Origin: Rhizobium sp. SSA_523
Lineage (GTDB): Bacteria; Pseudomonadota; Alphaproteobacteria; Rhizobiales; Rhizobiaceae
DNA: 64,000 nucleotides
Assembly: GCF_030435705.1 (NCBI RefSeq)
Contig: NZ_CP129382.1
Coordinates: forward strand, 1,674,001-1,738,000
Reading direction: 5' to 3'
Below the pieces are notes generated by a model that saw only the letters and a program-made list of their open reading frames with translations, searched no databases and was not told the origin of the DNA. Position 1 is the first letter of the stretch, and every line of letters starts with the position of its first letter. Positions 37,977-46,642 of the stretch are shown piece by piece. The position numbers were made by a program, and so were the translations under genes.

Positions 37977-39218
37977 ATGTATGAATATGCCGTGGCCTGG
38001 GAATGGCTGAATTTTGCCGTGCGCTGGCTGCACGTGATCACCGCGATTGCCTGGATCGGCTCCTCCTTCTATTTCATCGCGCTCGATCTCGGCCTGGTGA
38101 AGAGGCCGCATCTGCCGCCGGGCGCCTATGGCGAGGAGTGGCAGGTGCATGGCGGCGGTTTCTACCACATCCAGAAATATCTGGTGGCGCCGGCCCAGAT
38201 GCCGGAACACCTGACCTGGTTCAAATGGGAGAGCTATGTCACCTGGCTTTCCGGCTTCGCGCTGCTATGCGTCGTCTACTATGGCGGCGCCGACCTCTTC
38301 CTGATCGATCATGCCGTGCTGCCGCTTCAACCCTGGCAAGCCATCTGTCTGTCGCTGGCTTCCCTGGCGATTGGCTGGCTCCTTTATGATCAGCTCTGCA
38401 AATCGCCGATCGGCGGCAATACCTGGGGCCTGATGGCCCTTCTCTATGTCGTTCTGATTGCCATGGCCTGGGGCTACACGCAGGTCTTTACCGGCCGCGC
38501 CGCCTTCCTGCATCTCGGCGCCTTTACCGCCACGATCATGTCGGCCAATGTCTTCTTCATCATCATTCCCAATCAGAAGATCGTCGTGGCCGATCTCATC
38601 GCCGGGCGCGTGCCGGATCCCAATTACGGGCGCATCGCCAAGCAGCGCTCGCTGCACAACAACTACCTGACACTGCCCGTCATCTTCTTCATGCTGTCGA
38701 ACCATTACCCGCTGGCCTTCGGCACCGAGTTCAACTGGGTGATCGCCGCTCTCGTCTTCCTGATGGGCGTCACCATCCGCCACTGGTTCAACACCACCCA
38801 TGCGCGAAAGGGCAGGCCGACCTGGACATGGCTGGTGACGGTGCTGCTGTTCATCCTGATCATGTGGCTTTCGACGGTTCCGAAAGTGCTGACCGGCGAC
38901 GCCGAGACGGCGCTGTCCCCGATGCAGCAGAAATTTGCCGCAGACGTGCATTTTGCCGAAGCCCGCGATGTGGTGCAGGGCCGCTGTTCCATGTGTCATG
39001 CGGCTGAACCCGTCTGGGAGGGCATCAGCTTTCCGCCCAAAGCGGTGAAGCTGGAAACGGATGCGCAGATCGCAAGCCATGCCCACGAGATCTATATCCA
39101 GGCCGGGCGCAGCCATGCCATGCCGCCCGGCAACATCACCGCCATAACGCCGCAGGAGCGCAAGCTCCTCACGGCCTGGTACGAAAGCGCGACGATGAGC
39201 GCCGGAGCAACACGATAG
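37977..39218 (+). CDS. puuD: Urate hydroxylase PuuD (membrane, cytochrome c-fused)
   Basis: 413 aa. Oxidises urate to 5-hydroxyisourate at the inner membrane without producing peroxide. About eight TM segments start with WLNFAVRWLHVITAIAWIGS; conserved pieces are GGGFYHIQKYLVAP, MSANVFFIIIPNQK and HNNYLTLPVIFFMLSNHYP. The C-terminal domain is a c-type cytochrome with haem motif CSMCH and a distal Met in SHAMPPGN. The ATG at 37977 gives the usual MYEYAVAWEW start; the upstream 36 codons are excluded. guaD begins 2 nt after its stop, so the two are co-transcribed. Confidence 0.93.
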   Translation: MYEYAVAWEWLNFAVRWLHVITAIAWIGSSFYFIALDLGLVKRPHLPPGAYGEEWQVHGGGFYHIQKYLVAPAQMPEHLTWFKWESYVTWLSGFALLCVVYYGGADLFLIDHAVLPLQPWQAICLSLASLAIGWLLYDQLCKSPIGGNTWGLMALLYVVLIAMAWGYTQVFTGRAAFLHLGAFTATIMSANVFFIIIPNQKIVVADLIAGRVPDPNYGRIAKQRSLHNNYLTLPVIFFMLSNHYPLAFGTEFNWVIAALVFLMGVTIRHWFNTTHARKGRPTWTWLVTVLLFILIMWLSTVPKVLTGDAETALSPMQQKFAADVHFAEARDVVQGRCSMCHAAEPVWEGISFPPKAVKLETDAQIASHAHEIYIQAGRSHAMPPGNITAITPQERKLLTAWYESATMSAGATR

Positions 39219-39220
39219 AC

Positions 39221-40528
39221 ATGACCTCCCTTCTTCTTCGCGGCCGCCTTCTCTCCTTCCACCGCGCGCCGGACAGCCTCGCCGATACAAAGAGCTATTC
39301 CTACGAGGAGGATGGCGGCCTGTTGATCGAAGACGGCCGCATCCTGAAAACCGGTGCCTATGCCACTGTGAAGGCTGCCGCTCCGCAGGATGTGCAGGAG
39401 ATCGATCACCGCCCGCATCTCATCCTGCCGGGCCTGATCGATTGCCACGTGCATTTTCCGCAGATGCAGGTCATCGCCTCCTATGCCGCAAACCTGCTGG
39501 AATGGCTGGATACCTATACGTTTCCGGAGGAATGCCGCTTCGTCGAGAGCGCTCATGCAGCGCGCATCGCCACCCATTTCTACGACGAGTTCCTGCGCCA
39601 GGGCACGACGACCGCCGCCGCCTACTGCTCGGTGCACAAGAGTTCCGCCGACGCGTTCTTCGCCGAGGCCATGCGCCGCAACATGCTGATGGTGGGCGGC
39701 AAGGTGATGATGGATCGCAACGCCCCGCAGGGCCTGCTCGATACGCCGCAACTCGGCTATGACGAGACCCGCGCCGTCATCGAGGAATGGCATGGCAAGG
39801 GTCGTAATCACGTCGCCATCACGCCGCGCTTTGCCATTACCTCGACGCCCGGACAGATGCGCGCCGCGCAGGCGCTGGCGCAGGAATTTCCGGATCTGCA
39901 TATCCAGACGCATCTCTCGGAGAATCACGACGAGATCCGCTATACCGGCGAACTCTATCCGGAGGCGGCGGATTACACCGATATCTATGCGCAATACGGG
40001 CTTTTGGGAAAGAAGACGCTGCTCGGCCACGCCATCCACCTGTCGGAGCGGGAGACGGATGTGCTGTCGGAGACCGGATCGGTTGCCGTCCATTGCCCGA
40101 CCTCCAATCTCTTTCTCGGCTCGGGCCTCTTCCCGCTCAAGGCGATTGCCCGGCGCGACAGACCGGTGCGGGTGGCCGTCGCCACCGATATCGGCGGCGG
40201 CTCCAGCTATTCCATGCTGAAGACGCTGGACGAGGCCTACAAGATCCAGCAGCTGCTTGGCGAGCGACTGAACCCGCTCGACAGCTTCTACCTCATGACG
40301 CGCGGCAATGCCGAAGCGCTGTCGCTCGTCGACCGCATCGGCACGCTGGATGAGGGCACGGATGCGGACCTGGTGGTTCTTGATGCCGGCGCGACGCCGG
40401 CCATGCGGCTTCGCCTGGAGACCGTCCGCAGCCTGCCGGAAGAACTCTTCCTCCTGCAGACACTTGGCGACGACCGCAGCGTGGTGGAGACCTATGTGGC
40501 GGGCGTGGCGGTAAAGCCGCAATCATGA
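39221..40528 (+). CDS. guaD: Guanine deaminase
   Basis: 435-aa amidohydrolase converting guanine to xanthine and ammonia, feeding XdhAB. Zinc and substrate motifs: GLIDCHVHFPQMQVIAS (His-x-His), the QGTTTAAAYCSVHKSS strand, HLSENHDEI, LLGHAIHLSERE and ATDIGGGSSYSMLKTLDEAY with the metal-binding Asp. The length is typical of GuaD. It begins 2 nt after puuD. Its 3' end overlaps the end of the convergent relE gene by 6 nt. Confidence 0.94.
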   Translation: MTSLLLRGRLLSFHRAPDSLADTKSYSYEEDGGLLIEDGRILKTGAYATVKAAAPQDVQEIDHRPHLILPGLIDCHVHFPQMQVIASYAANLLEWLDTYTFPEECRFVESAHAARIATHFYDEFLRQGTTTAAAYCSVHKSSADAFFAEAMRRNMLMVGGKVMMDRNAPQGLLDTPQLGYDETRAVIEEWHGKGRNHVAITPRFAITSTPGQMRAAQALAQEFPDLHIQTHLSENHDEIRYTGELYPEAADYTDIYAQYGLLGKKTLLGHAIHLSERETDVLSETGSVAVHCPTSNLFLGSGLFPLKAIARRDRPVRVAVATDIGGGSSYSMLKTLDEAYKIQQLLGERLNPLDSFYLMTRGNAEALSLVDRIGTLDEGTDADLVVLDAGATPAMRLRLETVRSLPEELFLLQTLGDDRSVVETYVAGVAVKPQS

Positions 40529-40807
40529 TCGCTTCCGGCTCGTCTTATAGACTTCGGAGCGCTCGCGCTTTCCAACAGCTACGACAACAACCGTAATGCG
40601 CTCGTCTTCCACCCGGTAGACAAGTCGATAACCTGCGGCTCGCAGTTTGATCTTGTAGTGATCCTGCAGACCGCTGAGACGGTCCGCCGGGACGTGTGGC
40701 GTCACGAGCCGCTCGGCGAGCTTCTTCTTGAACTGCTGGCGAAGGGTGGCACCCAGCTTCTCCCATTCCTTCAGAGCGCTCGGAAGAAATTCCAGCCTAT
40801 AGGTCAT
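40523..40807 (-). CDS. relE: RelE-type mRNA interferase toxin
   Basis: 94 aa. Very similar by eye to classical RelE: KEWEKLGATLRQQFKKKLAERL, then HYKIKLRAAGYRLVYRVED and VVAVGKRERSEVYKTSRKR. These contain the Lys/Arg/Tyr residues used to cleave mRNA in the ribosomal A site. The ATG at 40807 lies inside the 3' end of the antitoxin gene (11-nt overlap). The last 6 nt overlap guaD tail to tail. The 18-residue upstream extension is excluded. Confidence 0.88.
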   Translation of the reverse strand: MTYRLEFLPSALKEWEKLGATLRQQFKKKLAERLVTPHVPADRLSGLQDHYKIKLRAAGYRLVYRVEDERITVVVVAVGKRERSEVYKTSRKRS

Positions 40808-41042
40808 CCAGAGTAACCGGAATTCCACGCTCTCCCGCCCGCTTCTGGACCAGATCGACAAGCGCTTGATCGTCCAGCGCGTCTATCATGGCTTCATAGG
40901 TGCCGGCCGGCACCATATAGGCCATCACACGGTTATGGTTCAGCACAGCGACGGCGTGACCATCGGCGCTCTCGACAACGGCCGTCGGGTTCTTTTTCAG
41001 ATCGGACACGCTAACGGCCACCTCTGCTTCAATACGCTGCAT
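40797..41042 (-). CDS. Phd/YefM (StbD)-type antitoxin
   Basis: 81 aa from the ATG at 41042. The N-terminal half MQRIEAEVAVSVSDLKKNPT with AVLNHNRVMAYMVPAGTYEA is the Phd/YefM DNA-binding fold; the C-terminal half (ALDDQALVDLVQKRAGERG, IPVTLDDL) is the toxin-binding tail. It pairs with RelE immediately downstream. Note the mixed pedigree: a RelE toxin with a Phd-type rather than RelB-type antitoxin, as in StbDE. The module is probably autoregulated from the A/T-rich stretch at 41043-41110. Confidence 0.82.
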   Translation of the reverse strand: MQRIEAEVAVSVSDLKKNPTAVVESADGHAVAVLNHNRVMAYMVPAGTYEAMIDALDDQALVDLVQKRAGERGIPVTLDDL

Positions 41043-41200
41043 AGTCAGGTCTTTCGTCAGGTCTGTATTCTGGACCTTATATCCTACTATTTTATCCTGT
41101 GACAGAGCCGAAGAGGAGACAATGATCATGGTGAAAATTGCTTCCCTGCCGCGCATCATATGCTAGGTGTCGAAGAAGAAGTCCGGAGGAAGCCCACCCC

Positions 41201-42346
41201 ATGTCCAAGCCACTGACCATTGCCGACCTGAAATCGCTTGCCCGCCGCCGGGTGCCGAAAATGTTCTTCGATTATGCCGATAGCGGCTCCTGGACAGAAG
41301 GCACGTACCGCGCGAACGAAGCGGATTTTTCAGACGTCAAGCTGCGTCAGCGCGTGCTGGTGGACATGACGGACCGCTCGCTGAAGTCGACGATGATCGG
41401 CGAGCCGGTCGCCATGCCTGTGGCTTTGGCGCCAACGGGCCTGACCGGCATGCAGCACGCCGATGGCGAAATGCTGGCGGCCAAGGCGGCGGAAGAATTC
41501 GGCGTGCCCTTCACGCTTTCCACGATGAGCATCTGCTCGATCGAGGATGTCGCCTCCGTCACCACAAAGCCCTTCTGGTTCCAGCTCTACGTGATGAAGG
41601 ACCGGGACTTCATCGAAAGCCTGATCGACCGCGCCAAGCGGGCCGGCTGCTCGGCGCTGGTGGTGACTGCCGACCTGCAGATCCTCGGCCAGCGTCACAA
41701 GGACCTGCGCAACGGGCTTTCGGCACCGCCGAAATTCACGCCCAAGCACATTTTCCAGATGGCGACGCGGCCGCAATGGTGCCTCGACATGGTCCGCACA
41801 AAGCGGCATGGCTTCGGCAATATCGTCGGCCATGCCAAGAATGTCTCGGACCTCTCCTCGCTCAGTGTCTGGACCGCCGAACAATTCGATCCGCGGCTGT
41901 CCTGGGCCGATATCGCCTGGATCAAGGAGCGCTGGAGCGGCAAGCTGATCATCAAGGGCATATTGGACGAGGAGGATGCGCTCGCCGCCGCCGATACGGG
42001 TGCGGATGCGATCATCGTCTCCAACCACGGCGGGCGCCAGCTGGACGGCGCGCCCTCTTCGATCAGCATGCTGCCGAGGATCGTGCGGGCGGTCGGCGAT
42101 CGGATCGAGGTGCATCTGGATGGCGGCATCCGTTCCGGCCAGGATGTGCTGAAGGCCGTGGCGCTGGGCGCCAAGGGCACCTATATCGGCCGGCCCTTCC
42201 TCTACGGCCTCGGCGCCATGGGCAAGGAAGGTGTCGAACTGGCACTCTCCATCATTGCCAAGGAGATGGACATCACGATGGCGCTGTGCGGCAAGCGGGA
42301 TATCAACAGCGTGGACCGCAGCGTGATCGCCCATAGCCCTTTTTGA
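41201..42346 (+). CDS. FMN-dependent alpha-hydroxy-acid dehydrogenase (LldD-like)
   Basis: 381 aa. TIM-barrel FMN enzyme: RRRVPKMFFDYADSGSWTE at the N-terminus, ALAPTGLTGMQHADGE, FWFQLYVMKDRDF, LIIKGILDEEDA, catalytic His-Arg in IIVSNHGGRQLDGAPSSISM, and LDGGIRSGQDVLKAVALGAKG. Related enzymes oxidise L-lactate, glycolate or mandelate. Glycolate metabolism could connect with glyoxylate from ureidoglycolate made by AllA nearby, but L-lactate is equally possible. The ATG has CGGAGGA about 9 nt upstream. Confidence 0.87.
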   Translation: MSKPLTIADLKSLARRRVPKMFFDYADSGSWTEGTYRANEADFSDVKLRQRVLVDMTDRSLKSTMIGEPVAMPVALAPTGLTGMQHADGEMLAAKAAEEFGVPFTLSTMSICSIEDVASVTTKPFWFQLYVMKDRDFIESLIDRAKRAGCSALVVTADLQILGQRHKDLRNGLSAPPKFTPKHIFQMATRPQWCLDMVRTKRHGFGNIVGHAKNVSDLSSLSVWTAEQFDPRLSWADIAWIKERWSGKLIIKGILDEEDALAAADTGADAIIVSNHGGRQLDGAPSSISMLPRIVRAVGDRIEVHLDGGIRSGQDVLKAVALGAKGTYIGRPFLYGLGAMGKEGVELALSIIAKEMDITMALCGKRDINSVDRSVIAHSPF

Positions 42347-42489
42347 GGCAAGCCGAGCCACGCTGCAGGAAGAGGAGTATCGTCGGCTTGGCGGCAGATC
42401 CTCCGCCGTCTAGCGACCGGAGGGTCGCCATTCCCTTTCGCCTGCCACCTGCCGGGGGTCCTGCCTCCTGCCGGGGCCTTGCCTTTTCG

Positions 42490-42846
42490 TCAGCTGCCGC
42501 GATAGGTGGAATAGCCATAAGGCGAGATCAGCAGCGGCACATGATAATGCCCGCTCTCGTCGGCAATGCCGAAGCGGATGGGGATCACATCGAGGAAGGC
42601 AGGCTCCGCAAGCGCGGCGCCGCTGCGTCGCAGATAGTCGCCGGCGTGGAACACCAGTTCGTAGGTGCCCGTCCTGAACGTCTCGCCGATCAGGATCGGC
42701 CCGCCATCCACCCGGCCATCGGCATTGGTGATCACCGTCTTCAGGTGCTCGCGGTCTTTGCCGGTCAGCAGGAAGAGATCGATAACGAGACCCTCCGCCG
42801 GCTTGCCGAGGGCGGTATCGAGAACATGGGTGGTCAGTCCGGTCAT
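42490..42846 (-). CDS. uraH: 5-hydroxyisourate hydrolase
   Basis: 118-aa transthyretin-related enzyme that hydrolyses 5-hydroxyisourate to OHCU, the step after PuuD. It carries the family start [17 protein letters not shown] (active-site His), the central [17 protein letters not shown] and the invariant C-terminal YRGS. It is the last gene of the leftward operon, 3 nt after allA. A small hairpin (GCGACC-GGAG-GGTCGC, about 42414) lies in the spacer before the convergent gene. Confidence 0.94.
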   Translation of the reverse strand: MTGLTTHVLDTALGKPAEGLVIDLFLLTGKDREHLKTVITNADGRVDGGPILIGETFRTGTYELVFHAGDYLRRSGAALAEPAFLDVIPIRFGIADESGHYHVPLLISPYGYSTYRGS

Positions 42847-42849
42847 GGT

Positions 42850-43356
42850 CTACTCGCTGAGAATGGGCGCATTGATGACGAAGGCTTCGTCGAAGAAATG
42901 CTCTTCCAGATTGTTGCCCGGCCCGTCGCGGTCGACAACCAGAAAATCGCTGGCCGCGCCGATCGTCATCAGCGGGTGGTGCCAGACATTGGCGCGGTAG
43001 TTCACGCCCTGATCGCCGCGCGCCAGAAACACCTGCGGTGTCCCGGGAGAGCCCTTCTCATCCTCCGACACGACCACGAGATAAGGCCGACCGTTCAGCG
43101 GCGAAAAACTCTGGCTGCCGAAGGGGTGGCGCTCCATCATCGTGAGCTCGTAGGGGAAGGCACGCGGCTGGCCGCGAAAGATGTTGAGGATGACGCGCGC
43201 GCCCTCGCCTTTCGCCTCCGCTTCCGCCAGACCATGAAACCGCTCCGTATTGCCGCCATTGATGAGCTTCATGGAGGATGGGTCCGCCTCGATCACCTGG
43301 CCGAAGGGAAGGAAAGCGTCACGCGTCAGCGGACGGATAGGAAGTGTCTTGGGCAT
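42850..43356 (-). CDS. allA: Ureidoglycolate lyase
   Basis: 168 aa. Splits ureidoglycolate to glyoxylate and urea at the end of allantoin catabolism; cupin fold. Seen: [74 protein letters not shown] and [20 protein letters not shown]. The ATG at 43356 is preferred to the frame start at 43476, which would overlap hepT. Only 7 nt separate it from the end of hepT, so its expression depends on reading through the toxin-antitoxin module unless a promoter lies inside it. Confidence 0.93.
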   Translation of the reverse strand: MPKTLPIRPLTRDAFLPFGQVIEADPSSMKLINGGNTERFHGLAEAEAKGEGARVILNIFRGQPRAFPYELTMMERHPFGSQSFSPLNGRPYLVVVSEDEKGSPGTPQVFLARGDQGVNYRANVWHHPLMTIGAASDFLVVDRDGPGNNLEEHFFDEAFVINAPILSE

Positions 43357-43363
43357 GTCTTGA

Positions 43364-43732
43364 TCATTCACCTTGGGCGCGGATCTGGCGCAGAGCGCGA
43401 AGCTGGGAGAGAAGTTGCGGGAGATCCTCATGCACCGTCTTCCAAACGACCTCGAATTCCAATTCGAAATAATCATGGGCCACGAGGTTACGCATACTCT
43501 TGATCTTCATCCACGGAATTTCTGGATGATCCTCTGCAATATGAGGATGGAGCTTCAGAATGCGGGTGACAGCTTCTCCCAGAATGACCAAGGCCATGGA
43601 AACCGCCATCTGGCTTTTCGGATCGGTCAGAAACTGGGATTTGTCCAAGCCGATCACGAAGTCCGTTGCCTGTTGCGCGGCATCTTCCATTCGCTCGATG
43701 TGATCGAGAAGGCGGCTACGATCAAGCGTCAT
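43364..43732 (-). CDS. hepT: HepT-like ribonuclease toxin (DUF86)
   Basis: 122-aa helical protein with the HEPN active-site motif Arg-x4-His-x-Tyr in [18 protein letters not shown] (about residues 80-97), preceded by [15 protein letters not shown]. HepT cleaves RNA and is silenced when its partner MntA adds AMP to the Tyr of this motif. Its start overlaps the mntA stop by 4 nt. It is embedded in the uraD-allA interval of the urate operon in the same orientation. Confidence 0.88.
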   Translation of the reverse strand: MTLDRSRLLDHIERMEDAAQQATDFVIGLDKSQFLTDPKSQMAVSMALVILGEAVTRILKLHPHIAEDHPEIPWMKIKSMRNLVAHDYFELEFEVVWKTVHEDLPQLLSQLRALRQIRAQGE

Positions 43733-44019
43733 ATAGCAACGGCCTCGGCCAGAACACGGTCTCTGACCCTCGGTCGCAGCCCCCTGCTGGTGGCGAGATC
43801 GACACGCATCTGCAGCAGACTTTCCAGATCATGCTGCAAGCCGCCGAGATCAAAAAGGGTCGTCTCCTCTAGCGTATCGACCAGAATGTCGAGGTCGCTG
43901 TCCTCCCGATCCTCTCCACGGGCGACAGAACCGAACACACGTGCATTGGCAGTGTGGTGCTGCGCCACGAGTTGGCGAATACGGTCCCTGTTCTTTTCCA
44001 GCACGTCCGACGGGCGCAT
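43729..44019 (-). CDS. mntA: MntA-like minimal nucleotidyltransferase antitoxin
   Basis: 96 aa. The nucleotidyltransferase motif Gly-Ser-x10-Asp-x-Asp is complete in FGSVARGEDREDSDLDILVD (about residues 29-48), and a later acidic residue lies in MRVDLATSRGL. In studied HepT/MntA pairs this enzyme AMPylates the toxin. It is translated first and overlaps hepT by 4 nt. 32 nt separate it from uraD upstream, too short for an obvious separate promoter. Confidence 0.87.
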   Translation of the reverse strand: MRPSDVLEKNRDRIRQLVAQHHTANARVFGSVARGEDREDSDLDILVDTLEETTLFDLGGLQHDLESLLQMRVDLATSRGLRPRVRDRVLAEAVAI

Positions 44020-44051
44020 GATGAACTCCTGTTGCAGATCCTACATCATTC

Positions 44052-44549
44052 TCACGCCGGGGGCAGCATGCTTTGCAGCCGCAGCAGCGCAATGCGCTCC
44101 ACCTGCCCGCAGGCGGTCGAGAACTCGTCTTCGCGGCTGTTGTGGATGCGCTGTTCGAAGGCCTGCAGGATATCGTCCTTGGTCAGCCCCTTGACCGCGA
44201 TGATGAAGGGAAAGCCGAACTTATCCACATAGGCGGTGTTGAGTTCGGTGAAGCGGGCGTGCTCCTCCGGGCTCAGCCGGTCAAGCCCGGCACCGGCCTG
44301 TTCCTTGCGGCTGTCTTCGGTCAGTTCGCCGGCAATGGCGAGCTTTCCGGCAAGATCCGGATGAGCGCGCAGCACGCCGAGCCTCTCCTCCTGGCTGGCC
44401 ACCCGAAACACGGCGACGAGGGCGGCATGCACCCGCTCGACATTCAGCGCCTCGCCGCGCACCAGATCATCGTCATAGGCGCGCTCGGCGATGAAGGGGG
44501 AATGTTCGAAGACGCCGCCGAAGCGGTCGACAAATTCGGTCCGTTGCAT
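44052..44549 (-). CDS. uraD: OHCU decarboxylase
   Basis: 165 aa. Converts 2-oxo-4-hydroxy-4-carboxy-5-ureidoimidazoline to S-allantoin. Seen: FVDRFGGVFEHSPFIAERAY with the catalytic His, VLRAHPDLAGKLAIAGELT, SRKEQAGAGLDRLSPEEH and FGFPFIIAVKG, all diagnostic. The ATG at 44549 is 2 nt after the puuE stop; the longer frame overlaps puuE. It is second gene of the leftward urate operon. Confidence 0.94.
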   Translation of the reverse strand: MQRTEFVDRFGGVFEHSPFIAERAYDDDLVRGEALNVERVHAALVAVFRVASQEERLGVLRAHPDLAGKLAIAGELTEDSRKEQAGAGLDRLSPEEHARFTELNTAYVDKFGFPFIIAVKGLTKDDILQAFEQRIHNSREDEFSTACGQVERIALLRLQSMLPPA

Positions 44550-44551
44550 GG

Positions 44552-45475
44552 TCACAGCCCATCCGGTTGGTGATGCCGGTGCCAATGATGGGCGATCTCG
44601 ATCCGTTTCGCGATCCACACCTTTTCATGGCCCAGCACATATTCCATGAAGCGCTTCAGCGCGGCGATCCGGCCCGGACGCCCGACGAGACGACAATGCA
44701 GGCCGATGGACATCATCTTGGGCGCGCCATCCTTGCCCTCCTGATAGAGCGTATCGAACGTGTCCTTGAGGTAAGTATAGAACTGGTCGCCCGCATTGAA
44801 ACCCTGCGGCGTGGCAAATCGCATGTCATTGGCATCCAGCGTATAGGGAATGATCAGGAAGGGCCGGCCATCCACTCCCTTCACCCAATAGGGCAGGTCA
44901 TCGGCATAACTGTCGGAGGAGTAGAGGAAACCGCCTTCCTCCTGAACCAGCCGAAGCGTATTGACCGAGGGTTTGCCCTGATACATGCCATAGGGGCGCT
45001 CGCCGGCAAGTTCGGCGTGAAGCCGTACCGCATCGAGAATATGCTGGCGTTCGATCTCTTCCGGATAATCCTTGTATTCATGCCAGCGATAGCCATGGCT
45101 GGCGATCTCCCAGCCCGCTTCGTTCATGGCCGCCACCGCATCCGGATTGCGCAGCATTGCAAGCGTCACGCCGTAGACGGTGCAGGGCACGCCCAGCTGG
45201 GTGAACAGGCGGTGCAGGCGCCAGAAGCCGGCGCGCGATCCATATTCGTAGATCGATTCCATGTTGAGGTTGCGCTGCCCCGGCCAGGGGGCGGCGCCGA
45301 CGATTTCCGACAGAAGGTTTTCCGAGGCCGGATCGCCATCGAGGATCGAGCTTTCGCCGCCCTCCTCGTAATTGATGACGAATTGCACCGCCAGATGCGC
45401 CCCGCCCGGCCATTGCGGATCCGGGGTCGAGCGGCCATAGCCAACGAGATTGCGCGGATAGGAAGCTGCCACCAT
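44552..45475 (-). CDS. puuE: Allantoinase PuuE (polysaccharide deacetylase-like)
   Basis: 307 aa. Metal-independent allantoinase of the NodB/polysaccharide-deacetylase fold, converting allantoin to allantoate. Seen: YPRNLVGYGRSTPDPQWPGG, FVINYEEGGESSILDGDPAS, SIYEYGSRAGFWRLHRLF, EIASHGYRWHEYKDYPEE and GLHCRLVGRPGRIAALKRFM. It is the first gene of the leftward operon puuE-uraD-mntA-hepT-allA-uraH. The promoter should lie in the 221 nt before it, which hold no other gene. Confidence 0.94.
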   Translation of the reverse strand: MVAASYPRNLVGYGRSTPDPQWPGGAHLAVQFVINYEEGGESSILDGDPASENLLSEIVGAAPWPGQRNLNMESIYEYGSRAGFWRLHRLFTQLGVPCTVYGVTLAMLRNPDAVAAMNEAGWEIASHGYRWHEYKDYPEEIERQHILDAVRLHAELAGERPYGMYQGKPSVNTLRLVQEEGGFLYSSDSYADDLPYWVKGVDGRPFLIIPYTLDANDMRFATPQGFNAGDQFYTYLKDTFDTLYQEGKDGAPKMMSIGLHCRLVGRPGRIAALKRFMEYVLGHEKVWIAKRIEIAHHWHRHHQPDGL

Positions 45476-45696
45476 CGAAAATCACCTTTTGAAACAGTGA
45501 CCGGACGGTAGCATTCGTCCCGCAAATGTCGAGATGCGATGATGCACTGCAAACAATTGCTTCAGCCGCTTCGGCAACGGCGCTTGCCATGGTGCAAGAG
45601 CAAAGTCGAAGGGCCGAAAGCGTCCGGCGCGGCCACACCGCCGCCAGGCGCCCATTCTCAAGTGATCTGTCTGAAGTAATCTGTCTTAAGTGTTCG

Positions 45697-46404
45697 TCAG
45701 GCGCTGCGGCGCGAGGCGACGCTGCCCAGCGGATGTAGGGAATGGACGACGAAGGGCGCGCCCGGCTCCGTTTCCACGAACAAAGCGAGGCTGGTCATCA
45801 GAAGCGGACGATCGAGATAGGGCTCGAAATAGCGCCGCAGGACATCCTCGATAGGCTGGATATGCTGCGGCATGACCGGGCCGGTCAGGGTCATGTGGAA
45901 GCGGAATTCGTCCATCACATGCGGATGGCCCCAGCGACACAGATTGGCAAATTGCGATGCCGACAAATGGCCCGGATCCGCTCGTTCCAGCTCGGCCTCC
46001 GTCAGCGGCGCGCGGAAGGCATCGAAGCTCTGCACGACGGCACCGGCCAGATGATTCAAAGCCTCGGAAGGCGCTGCAGGCATCAGCGCGAACCTGTTGC
46101 CCATCCGCGCCACTTCCAGTCGCGGAAAGGCGATCGGCTGATGCTGTCCGGCGAAATGCATCAAATTGCGCAGAAGGAGCGCCTCGGCCACCCCCTCCAC
46201 CAGCCGGAACGGCGGCTTCAGCGTGCCGTGAAATCCATAGCGCCGCGGCACTGCCGTGGTGAAGGCGATCTCGTGCAGATCAAGCCCGCGAATGGCCGGC
46301 GATTCCACGGCCTCGCCCGAAAAGGCATTGCGGCCCAGCCATTGCGAGGCCGCCAGCGTCAGCGGATCATTCGCCGGAGGCGTGAAATTGATGGCATAGC
46401 GCAT
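45697..46404 (-). CDS. DUF1045 (2H phosphoesterase-like) protein
   Basis: 235 aa. MRYAINFTPPANDPLTLAAS starts the DUF1045 domain; two His-x-Thr motifs, RYGFHGTLKPPFRLVEG (about residue 60) and FRFHMTLTGPVM (about 167), are the paired catalytic His of 2H phosphoesterases. Homologues are often linked to phosphonate (phn) genes and annotated as phosphonate metabolism proteins. No phn gene is in the window, so this is a stand-alone copy. Function here is unknown. Confidence 0.85.
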   Translation of the reverse strand: MRYAINFTPPANDPLTLAASQWLGRNAFSGEAVESPAIRGLDLHEIAFTTAVPRRYGFHGTLKPPFRLVEGVAEALLLRNLMHFAGQHQPIAFPRLEVARMGNRFALMPAAPSEALNHLAGAVVQSFDAFRAPLTEAELERADPGHLSASQFANLCRWGHPHVMDEFRFHMTLTGPVMPQHIQPIEDVLRRYFEPYLDRPLLMTSLALFVETEPGAPFVVHSLHPLGSVASRRSA

Positions 46405-46466
46405 GTGTCACCTGTCCTCGTCGCCCGTCCGCTTGGCTTGCCCGTCCGCCTGACTTGCCGTCCTGC

Positions 46467-46526
46467 CTGCCAGCGATACCTGCCAGCGATGCCTGCCAGC
46501 GATACCTGCCAGCGATACCCGCCAGC
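46467..46526. repeat. 13-bp tandem repeat (about 4.5 copies)
   Basis: Units of CTGCCAGCGATAC at 46467, 46480, 46493 and 46506, with one A-to-G change in the second and a partial fifth copy. It lies upstream of the DUF1045 gene, between it and the FAD oxidoreductase gene. There are no spacers, so it is not a CRISPR. It is a probable VNTR. Confidence 0.85.
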
Positions 46527-46642
46527 ACCTCGCCGCGACCGCACCGCCAGTCGACCGGCAACCTCGCCTGCCCCGCAGGAGCCCTTTGCTGTAAATGAGG
46601 GTTAGGTGATTTGCGTGACAGATTAACGACACGGATGTGTAG

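Noticed and set aside
42347..42489. A rho-independent terminator between lldD-like gene and uraH
   Set aside because: Only a 6-bp hairpin without a T tract is present; too weak to call.
46467..46526. Possible CRISPR array
   Set aside because: The 13-bp units are contiguous with no spacers and there are no cas genes; it is a simple tandem repeat.
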